A DNA stretch of 64,000 nt from NCBI GenBank assembly GCA_009760885.1, contig CM019719.1, positions 28,825,084 to 28,889,083 on the forward strand. The letters are read 5' to 3'. The notes below the pieces were generated by a model that did no database searches, was not told where the DNA came from, and worked only from the letters and a program-made list of their open reading frames with translations. Source of the DNA: Achatina immaculata (taxonomy: Eukaryota; Mollusca; Gastropoda; Stylommatophora; Achatinidae). A program made the translations under genes and the position numbers. Each line of letters starts with the position of its first letter. Position 1 is the first letter of the stretch. Of this stretch, positions 1-12,088 are shown piece after piece.

Positions 1-105
1 TTGACTGTCAGAGGCTAGTTGAGATGCACGCCTTGGAGACATTTAATTGGAGTGGAGAGCGTATCCTCCACCCCACCTTCGGCTATGACAGTCCTTAGAA
101 CCACC
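1..105 (-). mobile_element. 5'-end fragment of the GAA-tailed non-coding retroposon
   Basis: On the minus strand this starts GGTTCTAAGGACTG and shares TGACTGYCAGAGGCT and AGTCCTTAGAACC with the 5' end of the copy at 57114-58583. The rest of this copy lies to the left of the window. Confidence 0.55.
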
Positions 106-2095
106 CGTCTTCAAAAGTGCTTAGTGCAGTAAAGTCTGTAAGACAAGATTAATAAAAATTCTTCAGTTGATGACAATATTAAAGAGTGAGACATCTCTTT
201 TCTTCAACAATAATTCTTGTGAAAACCTCCAATGGAAATGAAAGGAACACCATAACACTGTATGATGAGACATCACTATGAGCAGAAGAGATAACCATTT
301 AAAGGACTCAAATATATGAATTGAAAAGAGAAATAGTGAAAAATGTTGAAAAACAGATAGCTGAAGTATATTGAACAAACTGAACTGAGAGAGAAAGCTG
401 GAAAACAAACTGGTCATTAGTAAATTGAGAGAAAAAGCTGGAAATTCAACACAGTTACTACCAGCAGTGGGAAAGGCACATGACAAAAAATATGTAACTT
501 GAGTAAAATAAAGATTCACAAAGTTTCCTTAGGACTTAAATTTGTAATCTGTTTCCTTTGTCATAAAGAAAATAGTATGCACGTAAAAACAAAGAGGCAC
601 AGACAGAAATCTTTGTTGTGAAAATTATACAAATTATAATAAGAATAAAAAATAACCTGAACACAACAGCTGTAAATAACAAAAACAATCAAGAAGCAAA
701 TCAGGATTTTAAAACCCTAAGAGGATAAAAATTCCTCATTATAAAGCCAAACTGATTCTTATATGACAACACAAAATGTAATAAATGAGCACATAAATAA
801 CTAGATTATCTGAAACAAATGTGCACTGTGAATTTTAGAATTGTATAAATTAGACAAAACTATAAAATTCAGGGAATATTTAACTTGTGACAACTTTAAA
901 TATCAGAGAAACGAAAATTTTGAACTTTAAAAACTGATTCTGAACATCTGAAAACGTGAGAATTAACGTGAGATTTTGAGTCTTGAAATAATTTAAAGCA
1001 TCAGGGGAATGTAAATGCACATTTAAAATAAGAAATGTTTAATATTTAGCAACTTTAATCATCAGATACCTTCAAGTGTGTGTTCTGATCATACGAAAAA
1101 TAAGGAGTAATAGTAAAGAAAGACAGAAATAGATCAGACCAAAGCTGGCAATGCTTTTTTTTCTCTTCTTATTTTACTCCATTTAGCACCTATAAAATCT
1201 AGAAAGACATAAATGTTTAAAAGCTCAGAGTAGATGTGTAAAATGAAAAAGACAGATCATTTTGAATGATCTATCAACCTGAAAACTGTGCCGGAAATTT
1301 GAAATATCTGGTTAAAAAAATTGCAAACTGCCTCAGTAGTCTGTGTACGGATGAAGGATCTTGTAGATATGATCTCTTTTAATTCCTCTCAAAGATGGGG
1401 GGCAAGTGTTTGAACGTGTGGGTTTCGGTCTGGGCTTCTCTTTTCGTTTCCAAGGTCTCAAATATCCTGTATCCTCTAAGATTTCTTCCTCTCACGCCCT
1501 TGTCTGGTAATAAGAATAACAGAAACAAAGATGATGACATCATCTTCCATTTCTGCCTTTCACAACAGGGAACATAAGACCATAAACACGGTTTAGTCTG
1601 CTGTCATGACTAAATGTGTCAAGAATATTGTAAGGAAATTTGTACTGTGTCTATTCATATGGAAAAGAAATGTTAGAAAGGAAGAAGATTATCAGTTTAA
1701 GACAATAATGTTTTTAATTTTAAAAAGCGGTATAAAGTTGGTACTTTTAAAATGAATATGATTGTAAAAAGTGCCAGAAAAAAAATGCCGAACAAATTAA
1801 CGAAAACTGAATGAACCAAATAAAGGTTGACTATATGGAGTTACTACATGCTAACTGATAAATTAATGCAAACGTATCTGAATGTGCCTCCTGGTTTGTT
1901 ACTATATGTGTAAAATAATTAATAAAGGTTAGCTCACACTTTTTAACCATATGCTAAATCATGAACATTGAAATCAAGCATGTAATATTAGAAACAGTTT
2001 TTACATGTTCAATTTATGCTTTATTTTACATGTATGATTATCATTAAAAAAAAACAAATATTAAAAGATGACTAGCTTTGTATTAAAGTCCTTTT
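106..2095. other. AT-rich non-coding stretch
   Basis: No gene, transposon coding remnant or RNA gene is recognised. Frequent stops in all frames and A-rich runs. The short open frames here have no recognisable content. Confidence 0.6.
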
Positions 2096-2222
2096 TTCAT
2101 AAGTCTCAAGTCAAGTCTCCATGGAAAGTCTCAAGTCCTCACAAGAAGCTTCAAGTCAAGTTTCAAATCTAGTCAAGTCTCAAATCTATGAGTAGTCAAG
2201 TCTCAAACCTACGAGTCAAATT
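2096..2222. repeat. degenerate CAAGTCTCAAGT-type tandem repeat
   Basis: The words CAAGTCTCAA, AAGTCTCAAGTC and CAAATCTA recur irregularly every 10-25 bases, an eroded short-period satellite. Confidence 0.6.
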
Positions 2223-3129
2223 GTTAAAAGAATAATTGCTAGTTCTGACTACTAGATCAGCAGTACCAAAAAAGGTTATTTACTATAGCATACATGGTGA
2301 ACTGAAAGCCGTGAAAGTTAAGAAATTAAAGTAAAGAAATCCAAGTAATACATAATAAATTATTTACTTTACTCATCACTTCATCAAGTATCTCAGCAGT
2401 TATTTACTCATTTTAAAATATCTTCACATTTTCAATATTCATCAACAAGAATAGTATTTAGAAAGCTGAACATACTCCAAAAGTGATGCAATGTTCATAT
2501 TTCTTTTAAAATCGGCTTTTTATGTTCGTTTAATTTTCAACTTTTGGTGCAGTCAGCATTGTGCTGTTTCTTACACAGACATACCAGATTTTCTCTCGAT
2601 ACACTCTGCTGTGCTCTGTCTTGTCTCTTTTTATACATGACGTTTCTCCATCTCAAGGGCTGAGTATACAATTATACAGTAAAACACAAAATCAATGAGC
2701 TGTTATACATCCCATTCATTTTACTTTGGGAAGCCACCTCAATCTATCACCAGATCTACTCTTGTGTTCCCTTACGAAAATAATTAGTAGCAAATGTTTT
2801 TACTTTGTTAATTCTGTGTAAAAGTTTTACAGTTATTGGTTTTAATTCATTTTAATAATGAAATAAATAGCAAAGACACTACATGAGTAAAAGTCTCTGT
2901 ATTTGTCTTGTCGCATAAGTTTGGCAAATTCTGCAGTACACGTAAACATGCTATCTTGATAAAGCATATGGTAATGCTGCTTCCAAGATTAAAGCTAACT
3001 TCTTCGTTTTAAGTGAGACAGTAATAATTATAAAGAGAGGCAATTAGGTTTATATCAAAAGATTAGTTTCAGAGATTTTTTTTTTAACATGCCACAGAAA
3101 CTTGGTCTGCTAAAGAGACTTACTACAAT
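2223..3129. other. non-coding, nothing recognised
   Basis: AT-rich sequence without recognisable coding, RNA or repeat content. Confidence 0.5.
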
Positions 3130-3356
3130 TCCCAGCAGTGGAGATTTTTTCTGGTAATACCACACCAAAAAGCCCCTGGATCCACCTAGCCTCTAAAAAT
3201 GGGTACCAGAGAAATATAGGAAAGCAAATGTGGCCAGGTGTGATACTGACTATATCACACTTTCATGTGCTGAAGGTCTTGGAAATACAGGCCTAACACC
3301 ATATGCCCAATATGCTGTAATGGCATGAAAACAGGGATTTTATCTTTTAATGTTAT
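3130..3356 (+). mobile_element. SINE body fragment (same family as 50253 and 60971 copies)
   Basis: Shares ATGGGTACC, GGCCAGGTGTGATACTGAC, ATATCACNC, TGTGCTGA, GGNAAATA and CACTAACACCATAT-like words, in the same order, with the tRNA-headed SINE copies at 50253-50520 and 60971-61228. The tRNA-like head is not clear here. Tail TTTTATCTTTTAAT. Confidence 0.65.
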
Positions 3357-4084
3357 TTGTTATATGTATGCTATACAAATATAAGTTCAAATAAAGTTCA
3401 CTGAAGAAGTCCTCAAAATTCGTGCAAGTGTAAGCATGTGATGGAACTCCACTTCAGACAGGATGCATGAAATCAAGCGATCTCTTACGAGAAAATGTTA
3501 AAAACTATTTAAAGCAAAAGTAGGAACAGTGTTATTAATCAGCACAGACTTTTAATGTTTAGGTTTACACCTTAATCATACAGAAACATACTGGGCAAAG
3601 AAATAGGGAAGGAGGATACAAATATAAATTTACATGAATGTTATACAAAAAAATAAGAATGAAAAAAAATTAGTAAAACAGGGGAGCACTTAGCTGTGAT
3701 TATTACGAAGCTGCACTCTTGGACTTTACTGCAGTGACTTCGTGTAAATTTATATATTTAATGTTATATATCCTTATAACCAAATTATTCTTATGAAAAA
3801 AATGTATTTAAAACTGAATACTCATATAATTTTAATATACCTGTAGCAAAATATGTTTTATATATGCTGTACAGCTCAGCTTCAGAAATGATGCCAGTAA
3901 CCTCACAACACTCTTCAGAAAACATACTCATTTGATGAACCATAATGAAATCTGTTTGCTGACAACCAAGCATTTATTCAGACATTAAAAAAAAAAGACC
4001 TATAGTGAGCACTGATAACTCAGCAAATGCATGTAAAAACCACAACAATGCTGACAAACATATAAGTCATTACCAATGGTAGAG

Positions 4085-4680
4085 AAGAAATCCTGGACAA
4101 TCAGCCTTTGAAAGAAGTGAAGCATTTCAAGTACCTAGGGAGTGCAATACATTCTCTAAAAAAATACTGAAATTGAAATCATATGGAATAAAGCAAATCA
4201 GGTAATTGGACAGATAACATCTTTACTGAAAAAGAAATACATCAAACCTGAAACAAACAGAGCACTGTTCAACACAATTTTCCTCCTAACTGTGATAAAA
4301 AAAGGACATTAACAGCTAAAAACAAAAGGAAAATCATCACAATGGAGATGAGATCTTTAGGAAGACTAAATATAACAAGAATACATCAAATCAGAAATGA
4401 CACTGTCAAGGAAAGAATAAGATTAACACCAGTCAAATGGTCTGGCCATGTTACACAGCTACCACCGGCAGCATGCCACAGAAAACTTTCATGCTAAAGA
4501 TTGTAAGAAACAAATGGGGAGGCTGCCCATGAAGAAGGTGGGGAGAAGAAATTACAGAAACCTTAAATATCCCATTAAATGAGGTAAATCAGTGAGCCCT
4601 ATCAAGATGATTATTTTCCCTCTCAATACTGAAAGGTTTATAAGGAGAAAACATAAGACAAGACATTTAAAAAAAATTAT
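4085..4680 (+). mobile_element. LINE reverse-transcriptase C-terminal remnant
   Basis: Broken frames encode LKEVKHFKYLGSAIHS, IIWNKANQVIGQITSLLKKK and KERIRLTPVKWSGHV. This order (KYLG block, helix, W-G-H-V) is the post-RT region of RTE/Jockey-like LINEs. Several stops and indels. 5' truncated. Confidence 0.7.
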
Positions 4681-4779
4681 TCCATAAAATCAGTATCAAG
4701 ACAGTTGGCTAATTTTATTGCTATGGTTAGAGATATTTTACACAACCAAATGTATCATATTCAAACCTTAGGGTTTTCA

Positions 4780-5175
4780 ATACAAACATAAAGACTGTCC
4801 TACTATATGGTTCAGAGGCATGGGTTATGACCAAGACAATACAACAGAGGATACAAACATTCATGAACTACTGCTTGAGGAGGATTTTAAACATTAAATG
4901 GCAGGACAAGAACCTATGAATCTACAAATCATGTCTAGGAAGTGGAGATGGATTGGCCACACTCTGAGGAAACCGGACACCAACATAGCAAGATAGGTAC
5001 TGATATGGAATCCTCAAGGAAATAGAAAACGAGGAAGACCTAGACTTATTTGGAGAAGAGAAATTATGACAGTGCTCAGAGACAAGGGATGCACGTGGAA
5101 AGAAGCTGAGAATAATTAGAAGAACAGGGATGACTTTATCCATGGCTTATGCTATCAGGGGAGTGAAAGGCGATG
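4780..5175 (+). mobile_element. LINE 3' end remnant
   Basis: Encodes KTVLLYGSEAWVMTKTIQQR, WRWIGHTLRKPD, GNRKRGRPRLIWRREI and [12 protein letters not shown]...HGLCYQGSERR, the typical C-terminus of an RTE-like LINE, with stops. The same 3' end recurs at 59255-59420. Confidence 0.75.
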
Positions 5176-5415
5176 ATGAAATGTATCATATAATTACTTT
5201 CCTACAGTATAACAATTGTGGAAAATGAAACATATAGAAATTAACAAGCATTTTTGGGGTCTAAATGTCAAATATTACTATGGGTTTTTAAAAATTTGGT
5301 TCTTTTTTTTTTATATTATTGAATAAGAAGCTAAATTTCAGGGAAATGATTAGTGAAAATAAACCAGGTGACTTCTTTCTTCATCCTAGTTTATGGACCT
5401 CCTAAATTCTGTCTA

Positions 5416-7213
5416 CAAGGTGTTACAAAAGTCACTTGGTGGCATGTAAAGATTCAGGCAGGCAATGACTGTGGACTTGGCATAGTGTGTAAAGTTTGGC
5501 AGGTTGTTTTTGTAACGGCAGGTTATTCATCTTGGTCAACATTACGTTAAATTATGCTCGCTCAGTCATTAGTATCCTGACTGAAGCTGGCCACTGTAAA
5601 AGTATGGTAGGCGATAAGATCACCTCTGATAAGAACAGATTAGCAGCACCTGAAGTGAACTGGTTATCGAGGATGGAATTTTTTTTTTAGTTAGACTCTG
5701 CACAGGGGAAATTAATTTCATGTACTCCTTACCTAGTATCTCACTGTATAGATTTATTGCTTTGGTCATTTGAAGACCATAGTTGAGACGGTTTTTACGT
5801 TCAGTGTGTCAGCAACTTTGCCCAGCACAAGTAGTGGAATTCACTTATTCATTTAATTTAGTACAGTGTCTTATTCTGTTTAAATGACATGGTTTTTTCA
5901 CTTCATGAGCAAGTGTGTTTTTGTTGTTAAGCATGTTTTTAGAGAAGGTGGTAAGTATACCAATAGAGTAAGGGAGCTTTTTGCTGTGGAATTTCTGAGA
6001 CAGAAGTGCCCAGTCTTAATGCAGCGCATAGTCTTACTTAGAAATTTCAGAGGACAGGATCAGTGCTAGATGCACAATGTAGTGGAAGACTACATTGATT
6101 TGAAAGCTGATGAAAAAAACTACTGGATATTTCAACCTCTTTGAGTTGCAGTCCATCAAAATCACTACGAAAACTGGCACAAGAGCAAGATATCAGCATT
6201 AGAACTGCACATACTGCAGTCCAAAAAAGTTTGAAAATATTCCCATACAAAAATACAGTGGTGCAACAGTTGCAACCACTGGATCATGAGAAACGACTCC
6301 GTTACTGTGAATGGTTTCAACACTTCATTCGTGTGAAAGGTGTCGACATTCTTGACTTTACTTTTTTCACTGACGAAGCCTGGTTCAATATCTGTGGTCA
6401 TTGAACAATCCTAATGTTATGCAAGAAACACCTCTACATGATCAGAAAGTTGGAGTGTGGGTGGCAAAATCCTGTCTGCATACTGTTGACCCGATATTCT
6501 TTGCAGAAACAGTGGATAGTAAACGATATGGTTCAATATTCATGATTTTATTAGCCTTTTGGAGGATGAAATAATGTATTCATGGTTTCAGCAAGATGGT
6601 GATATCCCTCATACTGTCACCAGCTCTATGAAACTTTTGGAGGAATTTTTCTGTGAGCATATCATTTCTTAAAATTTATGGCCACCCAGATCACCAGATC
6701 TAACTCTGATAGACTTTTATTTGTGGGAAGCAATAAAAGGAAACATGAATCATGATCACCCTCGCACAATTGATGAACTAAAGTCAGCAATAACTACAAA
6801 TATAAGTTACATCTCACAGGAAACTTTACAAAGAGTTTTTGATAACAAAATTAAATGTGTGCAAGCCTGTATTGACGCACAAGGATTTAATTTCGAATAT
6901 CGCTTTTAAGGTAAGACAAATTTACATGTACTAATTTTTTTCAATATTAAAATATTAATATACAATTGTAATTTTCAAAGACTTATGACATTATAATTTT
7001 ATATTTTTAATCATTTTTTAATTTTTTAAAGTAAATTCTCACCGCTACTCAAAGCAATAAACCCGTATAATGTAAAATGGCTTTCCGTACTTTGATTTTA
7101 AACTTAACGCTAACAATTCTACAATCAGAACGGCCTAGTCATTACCTGTATGTCCACAGTCTTTGTCTGCCTGAATCTTTACACACTACCAAGTGACTTT
7201 TTGTACCACCCTG
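5416..7213 (+). mobile_element. mariner-like DNA transposon, full length but dead, TA target duplication
   Basis: Long inverted repeats bound the element. The left end (CAAGGTGTTACAAAAGTCAC...) and the reverse complement of the right end (CAGGGTGGTACAAAAAGTCAC...) stay similar for about 70 bases, including AAAGATTCAGGCAG. TA dinucleotides flank both ends (5414-5415 and 7214-7215), as expected for Tc1/mariner insertion. A broken transposase lies between the ends. Confidence 0.9.
5884..6909 (+). pseudogene. mariner-like transposase, frameshifted
   Basis: Catalyses cut-and-paste transposition in intact relatives. Visible pieces in order: VFVVKHVFREGGKYTNRVRE (N-terminal helix-turn-helix), SPSKSLRKLAQEQDISIRTA, FPYKNTVVQQLQPLDHEKRL, FTFFTDEAWFN (first catalytic Asp), DQKVGVWVA, WFQQDGDIPHT (second Asp) and SPDLTLIDFYLWEA (third Asp). 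At least three frame changes, several stops and a short gap after the first Asp block make it non-functional. The C-terminus ends EYRF. Confidence 0.88.
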
Positions 7214-7352
7214 TATAAAATGACCTCAAAGAGGTCCACTGAGCCCAACCTAGCAAACTATTATTAGTATATTATGTGTAACAATATACACAGTAAACAG
7301 GATTAGTTTAACACTGTTATATGTGAATAAAAAAATTATTATTATTAAATAA

Positions 7353-9926
7353 TATGTATGCTCAACAGAAGCAGCTGAAGAGGAATTAAAAGAAGATTTT
7401 TACAACAGCTCCAAGCCACAGCAGAAACAATACCCAAGCATGATATGCTACTCATCTTGGGCGACTTCAATGCAAAAGTAGGTGAAGGAAATGAAGAATC
7501 ATGGGAAGAGAAGGAATCAGAGAAATGAAAATGGAGAAAGACTGTGCAGTTTCTGTGAAGAAAACATGATGATCATCGGAGGGATAATTTTCCAACATAA
7601 AAACATCCATAAAGTGACTCGGAGGTCCCCAGATAAAACCACAGAAAACCAAATCGATCACATACTAATAAACAAGTGGAAACGGTCACTACAAGATGTG
7701 CGAGCAAGGAAAGGAGCAGATGTAGGAAGTGATCACAACCTTCTGGTAGCAAAAATAAAACTAAAATTAAGAAAAGCCAAAATCGGAGAACACAGAAAGA
7801 TATGTTTTGATACAAGAAAACCGAAAGACCAGCAAACAAGGAATGAATTCTCAATAGTACTTAAGAACCGCTTTAGTGTCCTACAAGACGAAGCAGCAAT
7901 GTCCATACTAGAGTTCAATAAAACACTACAGGAAACAGCAAAAGAGGTGCTGGGATATCGGAGATGGAGAACAGAGGAATGGATAAGCAAGACTTCATGG
8001 GAAAAGATAGAGCAAAGAAAAGAAATCAAGAAAAAATCACAATGGCTTAAAGAACAAGTTTTAAGTAATTATGCACAAAAAGACAAAGAAGTGAAGGAAT
8101 CATGCTGTCAAGATAAATGTCAGTACTATGACAATTTAGCAGAAGCAGCAAAGAAATCAGCATAAGCAAATGACATGAAAACCATATATAAAATCACAAA
8201 CTAGATGACAGGTAACTTCAGCACAAGATGTGAGAGTGCAATAAGGACACATAATGGACAACTGGTCAGTGGAGAAAGAGAAAAAATTGAAAGATGGAGG
8301 GAACACTTTAACACCCTATTAAACAGAACACAAGCAGCACAAACAACAGACATACCTGAAGCAAAAACGGAACTAAACATCAATACAGGACCAATAAGTG
8401 AAGTAAAGGAGGTGATAAAGAAGCTAAAATTTGACAGGGCATCAGGTGAAGATGAAGTGACTGCTGAGATGTTGAAAGCAGAAGAAACAGAAACACCAAA
8501 ACAACTTTGCCGGATATTACAACAAATTTGAGATCTAGAAAAAGCTTCAGAGGAGTGGAAAACTGGCCTTATAGTAAAACTACCAAAGAAGGGTGACCTC
8601 AGAGATTGTGGGAACTGGAGAGGCATTACCCTACTGCCACTCACCAGTAAAGTATTTTGTAGAATAATCATCAACAGAATTGTACCAGCACTTGAGGGAA
8701 AACTTCAGAAAGAGCAGGCAGGATTTAGGAAAGGAAGATCATGCATAGACCACATATTTGTACTTAGACAAATATTAAAACAGGCAAATGAGTGGCATAG
8801 CACAACATATGCATTATTCATAGATTTTGAGAAAGCCTTTGACAGTGTCAACAGAGATGCACTGTGGAAAATCCTAAGATTGCATGGCCTCCCCCATAAA
8901 ATAGTTAATGTAATCAAAGCCCTATACGAGGGTTTTCAGTGCAAAGTGATCTGTGGAGAACATACCTCTAGCAGCTTTAGGGTACAAATAGGAGTGAAGC
9001 AGGGATGTGTACTATCACCAACATTATTTATCTTGGCAGTAGACTGGTTAATGAAGGAGGCAACATCAGACAAACGCAGAGAATTACAATGGACCCTGGA
9101 CACGGTGCTGGAGGACCTTGATTTTGCAGATGACATTTGTTTACTATCAAGCAGGCACAAAGATATGCAAGAGAAAATAAACAAGCTAACTCAGAATGCA
9201 AACAACATAGGACTAAAGATCAATGTAGGAAAGACAAAGTTAATGAAGCAAAATGTGAACAACAGAAATGTACTCAGAGTAGATAGCAAGTTAGTGGAGG
9301 AGGTCAATGAATTTGTATACCTTGGCAGTAGAGTAGTAGAAAATGGAGACAGCACAGAGGACATCAATAGCAGACTTACTAGAGCAAACCAGGCTTTTGC
9401 AGTGCTGCAGACTATATGGAAACCTAAAAAACTAAGCATAAATATGAAAATCAGGATATTTAAGAGTAATGTTCTAAGTGTACTATTCTATGGAAGTGAA
9501 TGCTGGAAAATCACCAAAACTATAGAAAACAAGTTGAATTCTTTCCAGACTAAATGTTTACGAAGAATTTGAAAAATATTTTGGCCAAACACCATAAGAA
9601 ATAAAATCTTGTTGGCAGAAATGCAGATGAAGCCACTGACAGCAATTATTGAGGAAAGACGCTGGTGATAGTTGGGACATGTGCTCTGAATGACTGACAA
9701 CTCACTACCAAAAATAGCACTAAGATGGACACTACAGGGGAACAGAAGTAAGGGTAGACCAAAAGAGACATGGAGAAGAACAACAGAAAGGATGTTGAGC
9801 AATAGAGGGCTCACCTGGGCAAGAGCAGGAAAAAAAAGGCAAAGGACAGGCATTTTTAGAAAACCCTTGCGGAAGCCCTATGTGCCCTGGGCACTTAAGG
9901 TTCAGAGAGAGAGAGAGAGAAAGAAT
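7353..9926 (+). mobile_element. non-LTR retrotransposon with endonuclease and RT remains (5' truncated)
   Basis: The plus strand carries an apurinic-type endonuclease end (LLILGDFNAKVG; QIDHILINKWKRS; ADVGSDHNLLVAKIKL) followed by RT: KKLKFDRASGEDEVTAEMLK, KTGLIVKLPKKGDLRDCGNW, YALFIDFEKAFDSVNRDALW, VKQGCVLSPTLF and LDFADDICLL (catalytic FADD in place of YADD). The C-terminal region has YLGSRVVENG, LFYGSECWKI and GRPKETWRRTTER, ending in a (GA)n tail at about 9907-9922. A handful of stops and frameshifts (for example near 8165, 8531 and 9572). RTE-like by overall motif order. It begins within the endonuclease. Confidence 0.9.
8205..9572 (+). pseudogene. reverse transcriptase of the 7.35-9.93 kb LINE
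   Basis: The RT fingers and palm are nearly intact: a frame covering 8205-8531, then a stop, then continuous homology to 9572. FIDFEKAFDSV (first catalytic Asp) and FADD (second and third) are present. It is interrupted by a TGA after ILQQI and an internal stop near 9570, so not active as it stands. Confidence 0.85.
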
Positions 9927-10304
9927 CTGAAAAATGATAAATCACCAGGATGTGATAACAGCCGAACTTATTAAAGCAGGAGGAAAAGAATGTGAGACAA
10001 TCTATCATGCACTATGTAAAAAGATATGGCATTCAGGTATTTGGTCAAAAGAATGGAAGACAACTGTATTCATACCACTGTCAAAAAAAGGGTAACTTGA
10101 AACTATGCACAAACTACAGAACCTTCGCCCTGATTAGTCATGCCAGTAAAATTCTATTAAAAATTATAATGGGTAGACTTCGTAAGAAAATAGAAGACGT
10201 CAATATGGTCCAAGCAGGTTTTAGACAAGGAAGAGGATCAAGAGATCATATATTCAATACAAGATTAATAACAGAGAAATGCAGAGAATTTAATATGAAT
10301 CTAT
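9927..10304 (+). mobile_element. second LINE, left part (RT N-terminal half)
   Basis: Encodes NDKSPGCDN...ELIKAGGKECE, TVFIPLSKKGNLKLCTNYRT, ALISHASKILLKIIMGRLRK and VQAGFRQGRGSRDHIFNTRL, the RT fingers. It stops inside the word AATCTAT, where another LINE is inserted, and resumes at 11023. Confidence 0.88.
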
Positions 10305-11022
10305 CATCATCATCATCAGGTGCCGTGCCGACTGGCATTGGCTATTATGCTTCTCCAGAGTACACGATCCTTCATGCAGGCCATCAGTTCAGTTGGTGAT
10401 CTCCTCTCACACCATCCTGTCAGACTGTCCAGTATCATTTCTCTTGGTCTTCCTCTTAATCTTCTTCCTTCTATTTTTCCTGTTGTTATAATATTTTCAA
10501 TGCCCCCTCTTCTCATTGCATATCCTGTGAAAGTGCACTGTCTCTCTCTTATCTTTTTCACAAGGTTTTTTTGTCTCTCCAGCTCTTATCAAACATTCTT
10601 CATTAGTTATTTTTGCTATCCAGGGGGTTCACAACATTCTTCTAATAAACCACATTTCTGCTGCTTCCAATGATTTTTGTGCAGACTTGCTTATTGTCCA
10701 TGATTCACTTCCATATAACAAGATAGGTTCAATACAGCATTTTAGGACTCGTTTTCTAACATTCATTGATAAGGATGTGTTGGTTAATATGTTTCTCATT
10801 CTCTGAAATGCAGTCTTTGCTTGGCCTATTCTGTTCCTAATTTCTGTTCTGCATTTCCCATCTGAAGTTATTACTGCTCCAAGGTATTTGAATTTCTGCA
10901 CCTGCTCTAGAATAGTTCCGTTTAATTTTATACTGCATGCTGGTGGATTCTGTTTCTTAGATATAACCATGGTCTCTGCTCTTTTGAAGTTCAAAGTAAG
11001 GCTTTTCTGTTCACTTTCTGTG
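10305..11022 (-). mobile_element. LINE 3' fragment nested in the second LINE (family with GAT tail)
   Basis: The minus strand encodes [65 protein letters not shown] and [14 protein letters not shown]...SRHGT, then stop and a (GAT)n tail at 10305-10320. It is flanked by AATCTAT (10298-10304) and AACCTAT (11023-11029), a 7-bp target duplication with one change. A close copy is at 36196-37018. Confidence 0.9.
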
Positions 11023-12088
11023 AACCTATATTTATCTTTTATAGACTATTCAAAAGCATTTGATTGTGTACAATACCAGAAACTTTGGGAAATAATGGAA
11101 AAAATGGGATTTTCAAAACATTTGACTCATTAACCAGACCAACAGGCAGCAGTGAGAATAAATAGTGAAACAATAACTTGGTATGACATAAAACAAGGTG
11201 TCCATCAGGGGTGCATATTGTCGCCGTTGTTATTTTAACTTGTATACTGAAAATATAATGAGGAATGTTAGAGAAGATGTAGACAAAGAATATTACGATA
11301 TTGGAGGTTATGAAATACTACAGATTAGATGTGCTGATGATACAGTTCACAACACAAAAAGGAATGGAAAAACTAATAAAAAATTAATAGTGAAGAGAAA
11401 AACCTCTATCTTAATGCGAATAAAACTAAATTAATGACAACTGACAAAACAAATAAGGCAGCTGAAATATGCATCAATGAGGAAAAATTGGAAGAGGTGG
11501 ATAGTTCTGAATATCTTGGATCATTACTAACTAATAATGGAGATACAACGTGGGAAATTAAAAGGAGAACATCTACTGCTCTTCAGAAAGTAAAACAACT
11601 AAAGAATCTGTGGAGAGGAACAGACAGAACTACAAAAATAAGATTTTTAAGGGCATGCATCTTTCCCATCGTAACATATGCCTGTGAGACCTGGACACAA
11701 CAAAACATTTGAGAAACATAAATGCCTTTGAATGCAAATGCTACAGAAGAATTCTTCAAATATTATGGACACAGAAAAGAACAAATATATCCATACTACA
11801 AGAACCTAATATTGAAGAGGGTTGGCTGGTAAAGAGAATTAAACAAAGAAAACTTAAATATTTTGGACACATTAAACATTGTGATAATTTAGAGAAGACT
11901 ATCTTGGAAGGATACATAATGGGAAAAAGAAAGAGAGGAAGACCAAGGCAAAGATGGCTGCAAGACATCGTTGATAATCTGGAAATGGATGCATCAGCAG
12001 CAAGGCATCTTGCTTGCAACCGAGAGGCCTACAGGAGAGCTGTTAGGGAAGCAAAGTTCTGCAAAGGACATGCAAATGACTGACTGAC
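11023..12088 (+). mobile_element. second LINE, right part (RT palm to 3' end)
   Basis: Continues the interrupted RT: LSFIDYSKAFDCVQYQKLWE, then CADDTV (catalytic ADD), [58 protein letters not shown] and [20 protein letters not shown], ending FCKGHAND with a (TGAC)n tail. Stops and frameshifts between blocks. The same 3' end recurs on the minus strand at 33150-33400 and 52850-53145. Confidence 0.88.

Noticed and set aside
163..519. 118-codon minus-strand frame near the left edge
   Set aside because: Low-complexity Phe/Ser/Leu content, no homology recognised, no splice or promoter context.
5353..5690. Two short plus-strand frames
   Set aside because: They cover the left inverted end of the mariner-like element and are not part of its transposase.
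7482..8165. Host gene for a 227-aa protein
   Set aside because: Endonuclease end of a LINE (DHILINKW and GSDHNLLVA blocks) leading into RT.
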